From positions 31,055 to 95,054 of the forward strand of contig NZ_OPYN01000172.1 of the NCBI RefSeq assembly GCF_900277125.1: a stretch of 64,000 bases of DNA, written 5' to 3'. The notes below the pieces were generated by a model that was given only the letters and a program-made list of their open reading frames with translations, was not told the origin of the DNA and did not search any database. Source of the stretch: Pseudomonas inefficax. GTDB taxonomy: Bacteria; Pseudomonadota; Gammaproteobacteria; Pseudomonadales; Pseudomonadaceae. The translations under genes were made by a program, and so were the position numbers. Below, in pieces: positions 27,272 through 35,549 of this stretch (its first letter is position 1; each line of letters begins with the position of its first letter).

Positions 27272-27325
27272 TGTTGCCACTCCCGAATCATGTGAGGCGC
27301 CAGGCACGCATGCCGGCAGCGCCAT

Positions 27326-28288
27326 TCAGAACGTTTTCGACAGCCGCCAGTGCACGACCTGGCCATCGATCTCAGGGAAAGGTACCTGGTGCATGAACAC
27401 CTGCTCACCCATCATGCGCTCGACGCAGACGTAGTAGCCGGGCCAGGGGCAAGGCGTGCCTGAAGGCCAGCCAGGGGCATCCTCGCGCCTTGCGGTTTCC
27501 GGGTCGCGGAACTGTTTGCCCAGGCGTCGGTAACGCGCCCTTTCGACCAGCGCCTGCGGGTAAAAGTGGGGAGCGCTTTCCAGGGCATTACCCTGCACAG
27601 ACCATAAAAACGCCACCAGTGCCGCCTCGAATGCCCAATATCCCAGGTGGTCATTTCGTGCCCGGGTGTGGCGCTCGTGCCAGTAGCAACCGCGCGCATT
27701 GGGGTACCACTGCCGGAGATAGCGCACGAGTGCGTCATGCTGCGCGGGCCCTTTCAGGTCGAGGCTCTCCAGCAAGGCGCCGTATGGTTCGGGGTGAAGC
27801 AGTGAGGTGCCAGCGTAGGTCTTGCCCAGCCGCTGGAACAGGCGATGCAGCAGCAGGTCGGGGCTGCGCTCGTCGTCCTGGTTCAGCCAGCCCAGTACCT
27901 GGCCGACACGCTCGGGATAACCGCACAGCACCGCCAGCGACAGTAGCCACAAGGCAAGCCGGTATTCATCCGACACCCAAGGGCGCAACTGCTCGCTGGG
28001 CGCCGGGTACGCCGAAAAATGCCGGGCGAACTGGGCGAACGCATAGTCTGCATAGGCCTCTACCAGTTCCATAGGCTCGCCACCGGAATACCGCTGCACT
28101 GCCAGCTCCAGTGCCATATGTGCCCAGTCGCGGCTAAGGCCACGGTAGTGATGCCTGTGCTCGGCTGGCCCGGTCAGCAATGCCTGGGTGTCAGGGTCGG
28201 CGAATTCCTGCTCTTTTTCATGGGTCGAAGCCAGGTAACGCTGCTCGACCATCCACGGGTCGCGCTTGATGCTGTCGAATTGGCCCAT
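27326..28288 (-). CDS. PoNi-like immunity protein B (DUF1910/DUF1911)
   Basis: A 320-residue protein of the DUF1910-DUF1911 type known as PoNi, immunity to PoNe DNase toxins. Marks are FDSIKRDPW at the start, YSGGEPMELVEAYADYAFAQ, LWLLSLAVLCGYP, then in DUF1911 LRQWYPNARGCYWHERH and YWAFEAALVAFLW. It is the second of two immunity genes and is not adjacent to the toxin gene. A sampled line (27781-27840) has 37 of 60 G+C, like the genome and unlike immunity gene A. It may protect against a related toxin or be left over from an earlier toxin-immunity pair. Confidence 0.83.
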   Translation of the reverse strand: MGQFDSIKRDPWMVEQRYLASTHEKEQEFADPDTQALLTGPAEHRHHYRGLSRDWAHMALELAVQRYSGGEPMELVEAYADYAFAQFARHFSAYPAPSEQLRPWVSDEYRLALWLLSLAVLCGYPERVGQVLGWLNQDDERSPDLLLHRLFQRLGKTYAGTSLLHPEPYGALLESLDLKGPAQHDALVRYLRQWYPNARGCYWHERHTRARNDHLGYWAFEAALVAFLWSVQGNALESAPHFYPQALVERARYRRLGKQFRDPETARREDAPGWPSGTPCPWPGYYVCVERMMGEQVFMHQVPFPEIDGQVVHWRLSKTF

Positions 28289-28303
28289 TGGCTCTCCCGC
28301 ACG

Positions 28304-29260
28304 CTATAAGCCTTTCACCAAGCGCCAAACCAGAGAACGCCCATTTTCGCTCGGCATCTCTACGCCTTGCATGAATGTCTGAGGCCCCACAGCCCATTCA
28401 TCACATACCCACACGCCGGTGCGCGGGCAAATTTCCCCCGACCTGGCAAGTGCATCCGAATACGTCGCGCTTTGCAGTTGTTCAGGGAAGCTTTTGATAA
28501 CTTGACGCTTGCGAGCATCGTCTACCAAATCCTTCGGGTAGAAAGGAAGATCTCTATAGGGCGTATCGTCGACGCCCCACAACACAGTGACCAATCCTGC
28601 CTCAAAGGCCCAATAGCCAAAAAAACCCGCATCGCTTCGTGCCTTGTGCCGGTCATGCCAATAACAGTTGCGCATGCCGCGATACCACTGTTTCAGGTAA
28701 CTACGCACTGCCTGTTGCTGCTCATCCTTCTCGGTAGTTACGGCATTGAGCAATTCATGGTAGGGGCGCTCGTGAATCAACGTACTCCCAGGGATCGTCA
28801 CCCCCACACGGGAAAACAGTTGCCGCAACAGGATGTCCTCACCGTCATCTGGGTCTTCACTTAAAAAACGTGCGATTTGCCTGATGCGCCCGGGCTTGTT
28901 GAACAGCACTGCAAACGATAGAAGCCAGAGCGTGTATTGATATGCATCAGGCTCCCACAGCTTCAAGCTGAAAGCCGGATAAGCTTGCTTGTGACGTTGA
29001 AACTGGGAAAACATGTGATCCGCGTAAAACTCAAGCGCTTCAACGGGCTCGCCCCCCGAATAAAGCGCTACTAACAATTCCAGAGATTCAAAGCACCAAT
29101 CCCAACTCAACCCTTCAACATTTACGTAATCTGGGCGTTCCAACACTAAAGAATCTTCAGCCTTTAGTTCCACATAGTATTTCTTCCAAAAACCAACAGA
29201 GTCGAGATAGGCTGCCTCTTGCAGCAAAGGCTCACGTTTGATCTCATCAAATCTCTTCAT
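28304..29260 (-). CDS. PoNi-like immunity protein A (DUF1910/DUF1911), adjacent to the toxin
   Basis: A 318-residue PoNi-family protein: MKRFDEIKREPL, LYSGGEPVEALEFYADHMF, LWLLSFAVLFNKPGR, SYLKQWYRGMRNCYWHDRH and GYWAFEAGLVTVLWG. It is clearly homologous to immunity protein B yet diverged over its whole length. It starts 9 bases after the toxin stop, so it is the likely cognate immunity protein. The ATG at 29260 has AGGG upstream. An alternative TTG lies two codons earlier. G+C is low (29 of 60 in the sampled line 28501-28560), a sign of a separate origin. Confidence 0.84.
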   Translation of the reverse strand: MKRFDEIKREPLLQEAAYLDSVGFWKKYYVELKAEDSLVLERPDYVNVEGLSWDWCFESLELLVALYSGGEPVEALEFYADHMFSQFQRHKQAYPAFSLKLWEPDAYQYTLWLLSFAVLFNKPGRIRQIARFLSEDPDDGEDILLRQLFSRVGVTIPGSTLIHERPYHELLNAVTTEKDEQQQAVRSYLKQWYRGMRNCYWHDRHKARSDAGFFGYWAFEAGLVTVLWGVDDTPYRDLPFYPKDLVDDARKRQVIKSFPEQLQSATYSDALARSGEICPRTGVWVCDEWAVGPQTFMQGVEMPSENGRSLVWRLVKGL

Positions 29261-29269
29261 TTTCAAACC

Positions 29270-30673
29270 CTACTGAATTACATCACCTATAGATCTCGCA
29301 TGCCCATCAAGCTTAACTACCTGGGTTACAGCGCCTTTCTCATCTACGGTTATCAACCAGCGCTCATATCCAGCCGAGCGAATATTCATTGCCTGTTCTT
29401 TCCCCAAACTTTCGGAAAGCCTTGGACGAATCCACGCATCACTCATCTGCCTGGCACCCGGAAACCCCTTACTCCCCTTTGTAACTGGCAAACTACCCGG
29501 CGAAAACGCGCCTCCCGTTCGATACTTGGTCTCAGTAATGATGAACGGCGGCGGTGGATGGGCATTACGATAGACGCCATCCAGCCCGCGTCCGGTGGGT
29601 TTCATTTGCAGGCTGCGAGGCCCACGAGAGACCGACAGCAGGTTCTCATGGCCTTTGCCGAGCATGTACTGATCACTGACCACCTCCCCATAAATGCCCT
29701 TTTGCGCCCGGGTCGCCGTCGAATGATCGAACATGTGCACATTGGCGCCATGCGTGGCGGCTGCCGCAGAGGTGGGCACTGGCGGGCCGAGCGCACCCTC
29801 GGGGCGCTCAAGATAACGCGGACGCATGCCAATGCCAGAAGTCACCCGCCCACCACTCATGGCCATGGGCACCGGCTTAGGCGCATGCACCCCGGCCTGC
29901 GCAACCTGCGCGGGCAGATCGCTGGCCTGCTCCAGCACCTTGGCCAGCCTGGCGTCGAGCTGCATCAGCGCCCTTGGGATTTCCCGCACTGCATGCACCT
30001 GCACCGCGTAGAACTGGGCTTCCATCGCCTGGAGCCGCACCAACAGGTGCGAGGCCGCCTGGTTAAAGGGCCAGTTGCCCAGATAGCTGCGAAGCTTTGC
30101 CGTTGCAGCGATGACCTTGGTCAAGAACTGGTTCAGATAGGCCAGCAAGTCCTTTTCATAGCTCGCGAACCTGACCTGGCGCAGCCAGTACTCCACGCTG
30201 CCGCGGGTGAACTTGCCAAGAAACGCAACCACGGTCCGCAAGATGATCTGGCTTTCACGGATAAGCAGCAGGCACAAACCTCGCAGAAACGCTGCGGCTT
30301 CCTGCCCAACCAGTGCACCTGCCACCGAGCCCACGGGCGTACCCACCGCCCCCACCACGGCAGCAATGATCGGCGCGATCAAAGTAATCAGGCAGGCAAC
30401 CAACAGCACCCACTCCTGCCATTGTGGCGGCTGCGCCGTTGCCTGGCTGCCATCCGCCGTGTAGCGCTTGCCCAAGCGCAGGCAAACTGCGGCCAGGTCA
30501 CGGGCACTGAGTACGATCACCACGCCCGGCACCAACGACAGCAGCATGTCGGCAATGACCACGCTCAGTGGCCTGTCCTCGGCAAACTCGCCCAGCACCA
30601 GGTCACGCAGCCAGCCAAAGCCGCCTGCCACCCTTTCCACCGCTTCATCCAGCCAGTCAGCAGCGGAGTTCAT
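29270..30673 (-). CDS. Type VI effector with C-terminal PoNe-type DNase domain
   Basis: A 467-residue predicted antibacterial toxin. The N-terminal third has strongly hydrophobic segments (about residues 36-60 and 86-140, for example WVLLVACLITLIAPIIAAVV) that may be a membrane-crossing or chaperone-binding region. The C-terminal part from about residue 320 looks like a PoNe nuclease of the PD-(D/E)xK kind: KGIYGEVVSD (E330), GLDGVYRN (D365) and IITETKYR (E381, K383). The ATG overlaps the vgrG stop (ATGA), so it should ride on that VgrG. Base composition falls towards the 3' end. No DUF4123 or EagR-like adaptor gene is present. Confidence 0.8.
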   Translation of the reverse strand: MNSAADWLDEAVERVAGGFGWLRDLVLGEFAEDRPLSVVIADMLLSLVPGVVIVLSARDLAAVCLRLGKRYTADGSQATAQPPQWQEWVLLVACLITLIAPIIAAVVGAVGTPVGSVAGALVGQEAAAFLRGLCLLLIRESQIILRTVVAFLGKFTRGSVEYWLRQVRFASYEKDLLAYLNQFLTKVIAATAKLRSYLGNWPFNQAASHLLVRLQAMEAQFYAVQVHAVREIPRALMQLDARLAKVLEQASDLPAQVAQAGVHAPKPVPMAMSGGRVTSGIGMRPRYLERPEGALGPPVPTSAAAATHGANVHMFDHSTATRAQKGIYGEVVSDQYMLGKGHENLLSVSRGPRSLQMKPTGRGLDGVYRNAHPPPPFIITETKYRTGGAFSPGSLPVTKGSKGFPGARQMSDAWIRPRLSESLGKEQAMNIRSAGYERWLITVDEKGAVTQVVKLDGHARSIGDVIQ

Positions 30674-32985
30674 GGCTGGCCACCCGCCGAGGTGGAGCCG
30701 GCAAGCAATGCCTGCAAGGCAGCATCCGGCTCGATTGCGGTCGTCAGCTGAAGCGAGCCTTGGCCAACCTCGTAGCGCACCCGGGCGCTGCAACCGGGGG
30801 TAACGCCAGCCAGGCGGGCATAGCCGTTCTGGTCGACCATACCCTGGCGCTGGGTGCCATCGGACAACGTCGCCACGTAGGCCGTGCCCGCAATCGGCGT
30901 ACCGTCGGCATGCACCAGGCGAAACTCGATTTCCTCCTGCGACGGTGCAGGCGGCTCACCGTAACGTGCAGGCGCCTTGACCTGGGCGATGGCATGCAAC
31001 AGTAGTGGCTCGGGGCAACCGATTTCGATGCGGCCATCACCCAGTTTGATGAAGGCCCCACCGCAGCTCAGGGTCAGGGACGTTCGGCTATCGATGTGCA
31101 CGTGGCCGTTATGGCTGGTGATCGACACATCGTCATTGGCCTCCACCCGCAGTTGCCCGCCGACCTGCACACGCTTGTCCTGCGCGACCCGCTCGCTGGC
31201 CTCGAGGCCAACCATCACGTTCAACGCCCCGCCAACGGCCAACGACTTGCCCAGGCCTATGCTTTCGACTTTGCCAAGGGCGACCGTTTCGCTCTTGCTG
31301 GCGCCGACCTTGACATTGCGGTTGCCACCTATGTGCACCACTTCGTCATGCTCGACGCGCTCGCTACGATCGTTGCCGATGAAGGTGGTTTCGTTGTGTT
31401 TCACGACGTTGTTCTGGTCGCGCTCGGCATGAATGAATACTTCCTGCCGCCCCAGTTCGTCCTCGAAGCGCAACTCGTTGAAGCCATCGCCTTTGTGGGT
31501 CTGGCTCTTGATGGTCATGCGGGTCTTGTGTTCCGGCAGGTCGTACGGCGGCAGCTGGTCACCGCAGTAGGTGCGCCCGGTGATCACCGGCTGGTCAGGG
31601 TCGCCATTGACGTACTGGACAATCACATCCTGGCCAATACGAGGAATCGCCATCGCCCCCCAACTGCCACCGGCCCAGCCTTGCGACACCCGCACCCAGC
31701 AGGAACTGAATTCGTTGTTGCTGCTTTCACGGTCCCAGGGGAAGCTGACCTTGACCCGCCCCCACTGATCGCAAAAAATCTCTTCCCCCGGCGGGCCGAC
31801 CACGGTGGCCATGTGCGGGCCATCGATGCGCGGCTTGGCCAAGGGTGCCGGGCGCCATTCGGCCATGCCTTGCACCAGCAGCGCATCGTTCACATAGCGG
31901 GTACCTTGTTCGGCGCCAGCGGCTTCTTCCTGCAGGCTGGAGAACTGCGTACCTTCGTGGCGCAGGCTGATCACGCGCCAGTGCACATTGAGGTCTTCGC
32001 GCGGGTGGCCGACGAGGGTGAAGCTCAGGCCTGGCTGCAGGCGCACATCATCGCCCTGTACTTCGGCCTGGCGGGCGTCATGGCGAAGCGCCGTCAGCCG
32101 CGTTTCAGTGAAGGGCTTGCCGACCGCATCGCGCTTGTAGCGCCCCGGGTAATCAAAAAACTCGTAGTCCGGCGACTGGTGCGTGATTCCGCTGGCCTGA
32201 GCCTTGTGCTCCTGACGATAGGCCGGGTTGGTGAAGGTGTAGTCGCGCTGCACCTGCCGCGCAGTACGCACCTGCTCGCAATAGCGCAAACGCCGCAGGC
32301 AGGCACGGGCCTGGTCGCCACCGCTACGGGCGTGGTACAGCACCTTGTCGGGGCCGAGATCGTCTTCATCCAGCCAAAGCGCCTCATCACCTTCGGGCTT
32401 GAGCATGCCCCGGCTGAGCAACCCAAGCGATAGCAGGCGATCGGTAACGATCAGCGTGTGCTGCCTGGCGCAGTGTGCAAAGCGGTAGACAAAGCCCTCT
32501 TCAGCGGCAAGGCGATGGATGAAGTCGAGGTCGGTTTCCCCCGCCTGGACACAAAACTCACGCACCTGGTGCTCGGCGCTGCTATTGAGCTCGAATCGGG
32601 TAATGCCCTGGCGCTTGAACATCAGTTCAAGAATCTGCGGTACGGTTTTCTGCTGGAAGATGCGCCAGTTCGAACGCAAGCGGGCGCGGGCCAGTTGCGG
32701 CTCGACCACGGCGTGGTAGCGCGTGCGACAGAAGCTGGTTTCACCCTGGCTGAAGGCGCTGACCAGGCCATGCACATGGCGCAGTGGCCGATCTGCGCAA
32801 TAAAGGGTGAATAGCGCAGGCTTGTCGAGCACCTGGCCGAAGTCGACATCACTGTCGTAACTGACAAGTTCAAGTCTCAGTTCAAATGGCTGACTGATGG
32901 CTTCTTCCAGCTTGAATGAAACCACTTCGAACTCCGTGCGCCCGGCGAGCGCCTGAAATCCGAAACGAAAGTCCGACTGTTTCAT
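30670..32985 (-). CDS. vgrG: Type VI secretion spike protein VgrG (TssI)
   Basis: A 771-residue VgrG. The gp27-like part spans about 1-380 (opening FRFGFQALAGRTEFEVVSF). The gp5 OB-fold has WVRVSQGWAGGSWGAMAIPRIGQ and GDPDQPVITGRTYC. The beta-helical needle contains repeated short strands up to about residue 670. A further 90 or so residues (from PPAPSQEEIEFRLVHADG) resemble a transthyretin-like extension of the kind used to hold cargo. The gene heads the toxin-immunity-PAAR cluster. No other type VI structural genes are in the window, so the secretion machine must be encoded elsewhere. Confidence 0.93.
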   Translation of the reverse strand: MKQSDFRFGFQALAGRTEFEVVSFKLEEAISQPFELRLELVSYDSDVDFGQVLDKPALFTLYCADRPLRHVHGLVSAFSQGETSFCRTRYHAVVEPQLARARLRSNWRIFQQKTVPQILELMFKRQGITRFELNSSAEHQVREFCVQAGETDLDFIHRLAAEEGFVYRFAHCARQHTLIVTDRLLSLGLLSRGMLKPEGDEALWLDEDDLGPDKVLYHARSGGDQARACLRRLRYCEQVRTARQVQRDYTFTNPAYRQEHKAQASGITHQSPDYEFFDYPGRYKRDAVGKPFTETRLTALRHDARQAEVQGDDVRLQPGLSFTLVGHPREDLNVHWRVISLRHEGTQFSSLQEEAAGAEQGTRYVNDALLVQGMAEWRPAPLAKPRIDGPHMATVVGPPGEEIFCDQWGRVKVSFPWDRESSNNEFSSCWVRVSQGWAGGSWGAMAIPRIGQDVIVQYVNGDPDQPVITGRTYCGDQLPPYDLPEHKTRMTIKSQTHKGDGFNELRFEDELGRQEVFIHAERDQNNVVKHNETTFIGNDRSERVEHDEVVHIGGNRNVKVGASKSETVALGKVESIGLGKSLAVGGALNVMVGLEASERVAQDKRVQVGGQLRVEANDDVSITSHNGHVHIDSRTSLTLSCGGAFIKLGDGRIEIGCPEPLLLHAIAQVKAPARYGEPPAPSQEEIEFRLVHADGTPIAGTAYVATLSDGTQRQGMVDQNGYARLAGVTPGCSARVRYEVGQGSLQLTTAIEPDAALQALLAGSTSAGGQP

Positions 32986-33975
32986 GAGTTGCTCTACCCG
33001 CCATCATGTTTACCGGCGAAAGACAACCTCACCCTGGCTTTCTTCAAGCTGATCACGACGAATGAAAATTGCCCGTTGCCAAGGCGCCAGCCGGCTGGAT
33101 CCGTGGCATTGACGGGATCAACCGATGACGACTGCGGGGATGAGGCGGTGACTGAAGAGCAACTTAAATCGTATTGTCCTTCCATGACAGAAACGATGGG
33201 TTCAATGCACTGGTGCTTGCGTAGGCAATTTCCTAAAGCAACGTTTTATAACCTTTGCCCGCGCGAGCTCTCACTGCATTAGTGACCATTCAATCCAGAA
33301 ACATTGTGAAAGAAACTTCGAGGAAGTTTGCCAGTAGCCCTTTTGTTTGCCTGCGCCAATAAGGAATTTGGCTATGAGGGCTTGTCACAACATTTTCGAC
33401 GCCGTTGAACTCGAGCGGCACTCGATTTGCGCATAACCTCATATTCCAAGACAGGCACCTGAACGCCCTCACCTGCCCCCCAAAGCAAAGCGCGGGCACC
33501 GTTCGGGCCCCACAGCGCACCAGAAAGGTGCACAGCTATCGGTAACGGGGCATGCCATCTGCCCGTCATCCACCGCTCCAGCCTATGCATTCACATCCGG
33601 TCACAACCGCCAACGTTTGCGTCTACTCCGCAGCATGGCAATAGTGACCAGCGGGTCACATTTTTATCTCTTTCTCTCCTACACTCGGGTTTCGGCCCGC
33701 CATTTGCTCATCGGAAGAGTGACGAAAAAAAGTCGAACTTTACGGAACGCGGGCAGGTCAGGAACTAAGTAGGCCAAACGCAAAGGGACTTCCCAGCCTC
33801 GGCCCACACACCCCACCAGCCCAATCGCCTTCGGCGGGAATGCCGATCGCGCCGTGCCTGCGCGCACGACCCTGGGGCATGGAACGCACTACGCAGAATC
33901 CAGAAACAGAGAGAACCAACACGAAACATTGCCACGGGTGCCAGCACCCGGCCAAGCATAGGGATGGAGAGAAGT
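32986..33975. other. 990-bp divergent intergenic region between vgrG and glgA
   Basis: I see no convincing gene here. The short frames at 32989-33282, 33290-33590 and 33679-33959 lack homology or good starts. The region is less GC-rich than its surroundings. It contains an inverted repeat GTGACC-AGCG-GGTCAC (33645-33660), a possible AlgU-type promoter at 33735-33763 and a long leader for glgA. No clear vgrG promoter (including sigma-54 type) could be identified by eye. Confidence 0.5.
33735..33763 (+). promoter_or_regulatory. Candidate extracytoplasmic-sigma (AlgU-like) promoter of glgA
   Basis: GAACTT (33735-33740), a 17-base spacer and TCAGGA (33758-33763). The -35 matches the AlgU consensus exactly and the -10 only partly. 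It would give a leader of about 200 bases before the glgA ATG. Stress control of trehalose/glucan genes makes it plausible. Confidence 0.35.
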
Positions 33976-35535
33976 ATGATCAGTGCCGCTGTCGAGCCTC
34001 ACGTAGATTCATTCAACCCGGACAACCGCGAGCCGCTCACCCCGGACTTCGCCACGACAGGCAAGGCACCCGGCGCCCAGCGCCAGCACAACCGCAACAA
34101 GCGCAAGATCTTGTTCGTGACCTCGGAAATCGCCGACCTGGTGAAAACCGGTGGCCTGGGCGACGTGTCGGCAGCCCTGCCCCGTGCCCTGGCACACCTG
34201 CACGATGTGCGGGTGTTGATCCCTGGCTACCGCCAGGTGATGGAAAGCGACAACCCCATCCACATTGTCGGTGAACTGGGTGGCCATGCCGCCTTGCCGC
34301 CGTGCAAGATCGGGCGCATGGACATGGCCGACGGCCTGGTCATCTATGTGCTGATCTGCCCCGAACTGTACCAGCGCGACGGCACCCCCTATGGCGCCAA
34401 CAACGGCCGCGACTGGCCCGACAACCACATCCGCTTCGCCCGCCTGGGCCTGGCTGCCGCCGAAATCGCCGCCGGCGAAGGCAGGATCCACTGGAAGCCG
34501 GAAGTGGTCCATGCCCACGACTGGCCAGCAGGCCTGGCACCAGCCTACATGCACTGGCGCGGGCTGAGCACGCCAACCCTGTTCACCATCCACAATCTGG
34601 CCTACCAGGGTGTGTACAGCCGCGGCTGCAGCCCGGAACTGGCAATCCCCGAGCACGCCATGCAGCAGGAGGGCATGGAGTTCTACGGCAAGCTGTCGTT
34701 CCTCAAGGCCGGCCTGGCCTACGCCAGCCACATCACCACGGTCAGCGCCACCTATGCCCGGGAAATCACCACTCCGGAATTCGGCTGCGGCCTGGACGGC
34801 TTCCTCGCCAGCAAGGCCCAGCAAGGCCTGCTCGGCGGCATTCCCAATGGCATCGACGAAAGCTGGGACTCGGCCACCGACAAGCACCTGCAACACAATT
34901 TCAGCATCAACGACTGGGAAGGCAAGGCGCGCAATACCCAGGAAGTACGCGAGCTGTTCAAACTGCAGCCCTCCGAAGGCCCGCTGTTCGCCGTGGTTTC
35001 GCGCCTGGTCTACCAGAAAGGCCTGGACCTGACCTTGGGGGTGGCCGACTACATCGTCGAACAAGGCGGGCAGATCGCGATCATCGGCCGTGGCGAGCCC
35101 GAAGAAGAGCAGGCCATGCGCGAACTGGCGCTACGCCACCCTGGCCGTATCGGCGTACGCATCGGCTTCAACGAAACCGATGCCCGGCGCATGTTCGCCG
35201 GCAGCGACTTCCTGCTGATGCCGTCACGCTACGAGCCATGCGGCCTCAGCCAGATGTACGCGCAGCGCTTCGGCTCGCTGCCGGTGGCGCGCAACACCGG
35301 CGGCCTGGCCGACACCATCGAGTGCGGCGTCACCGGTTTCCTGTTCAACGAGTCCACCGTCGAAAGCTATCGCGAGGCACTCAGCCGCGCCTTCTATGTA
35401 TACGGCAAGAAGGACCTGCTGAACGCCATGCGCTGCCTGTCGATGACCCAACCGTTCAACTGGTGCCAGGCCGTGGAACCCTACGCACGCCTGTACGAAG
35501 ACCTGGTCAAGCAGGCCCAGCACAGCCAATACTGA
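33976..35535 (+). CDS. glgA: Glycogen synthase (GT5)
   Basis: A 519-residue starch/glycogen synthase that adds glucosyl units from ADP-glucose to alpha-1,4-glucan. The donor-site motif KTGGLGDVSAALP follows a 45-residue N-terminal extension. HAHDWPAGLAP, the C-terminal SRLVYQKGLDL, PSRYEPCGLSQMYA and NTGGLADTIE are all in place. I chose the ATG at 33976, with GGAGAG just upstream. An ATG at 33964 is in frame. It is the first gene of a tight run with treZ, malQ and treY. No glgC for ADP-glucose supply is nearby. Two closely spaced GGA triplets at the ribosome binding site could bind RsmA/CsrA. Confidence 0.94.
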   Translation: MISAAVEPHVDSFNPDNREPLTPDFATTGKAPGAQRQHNRNKRKILFVTSEIADLVKTGGLGDVSAALPRALAHLHDVRVLIPGYRQVMESDNPIHIVGELGGHAALPPCKIGRMDMADGLVIYVLICPELYQRDGTPYGANNGRDWPDNHIRFARLGLAAAEIAAGEGRIHWKPEVVHAHDWPAGLAPAYMHWRGLSTPTLFTIHNLAYQGVYSRGCSPELAIPEHAMQQEGMEFYGKLSFLKAGLAYASHITTVSATYAREITTPEFGCGLDGFLASKAQQGLLGGIPNGIDESWDSATDKHLQHNFSINDWEGKARNTQEVRELFKLQPSEGPLFAVVSRLVYQKGLDLTLGVADYIVEQGGQIAIIGRGEPEEEQAMRELALRHPGRIGVRIGFNETDARRMFAGSDFLLMPSRYEPCGLSQMYAQRFGSLPVARNTGGLADTIECGVTGFLFNESTVESYREALSRAFYVYGKKDLLNAMRCLSMTQPFNWCQAVEPYARLYEDLVKQAQHSQY

Positions 35536-35549
35536 ACGGGGAGTTGAAG

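Noticed and set aside
32986..33300. Sigma-54 promoter for vgrG
   Set aside because: No GG-N10-GC element at -24/-12 could be found by eye on the minus strand.
33290..33959. Short frames in the vgrG/glgA gap as genes
   Set aside because: Overlapping, poor start signals and no homology.
34302..35549. Upstream part of the long open frame that ends as treZ
   Set aside because: It overlaps glgA in another frame and reads as Arg/Pro-rich shadow. Real treZ sequence begins at 35550.
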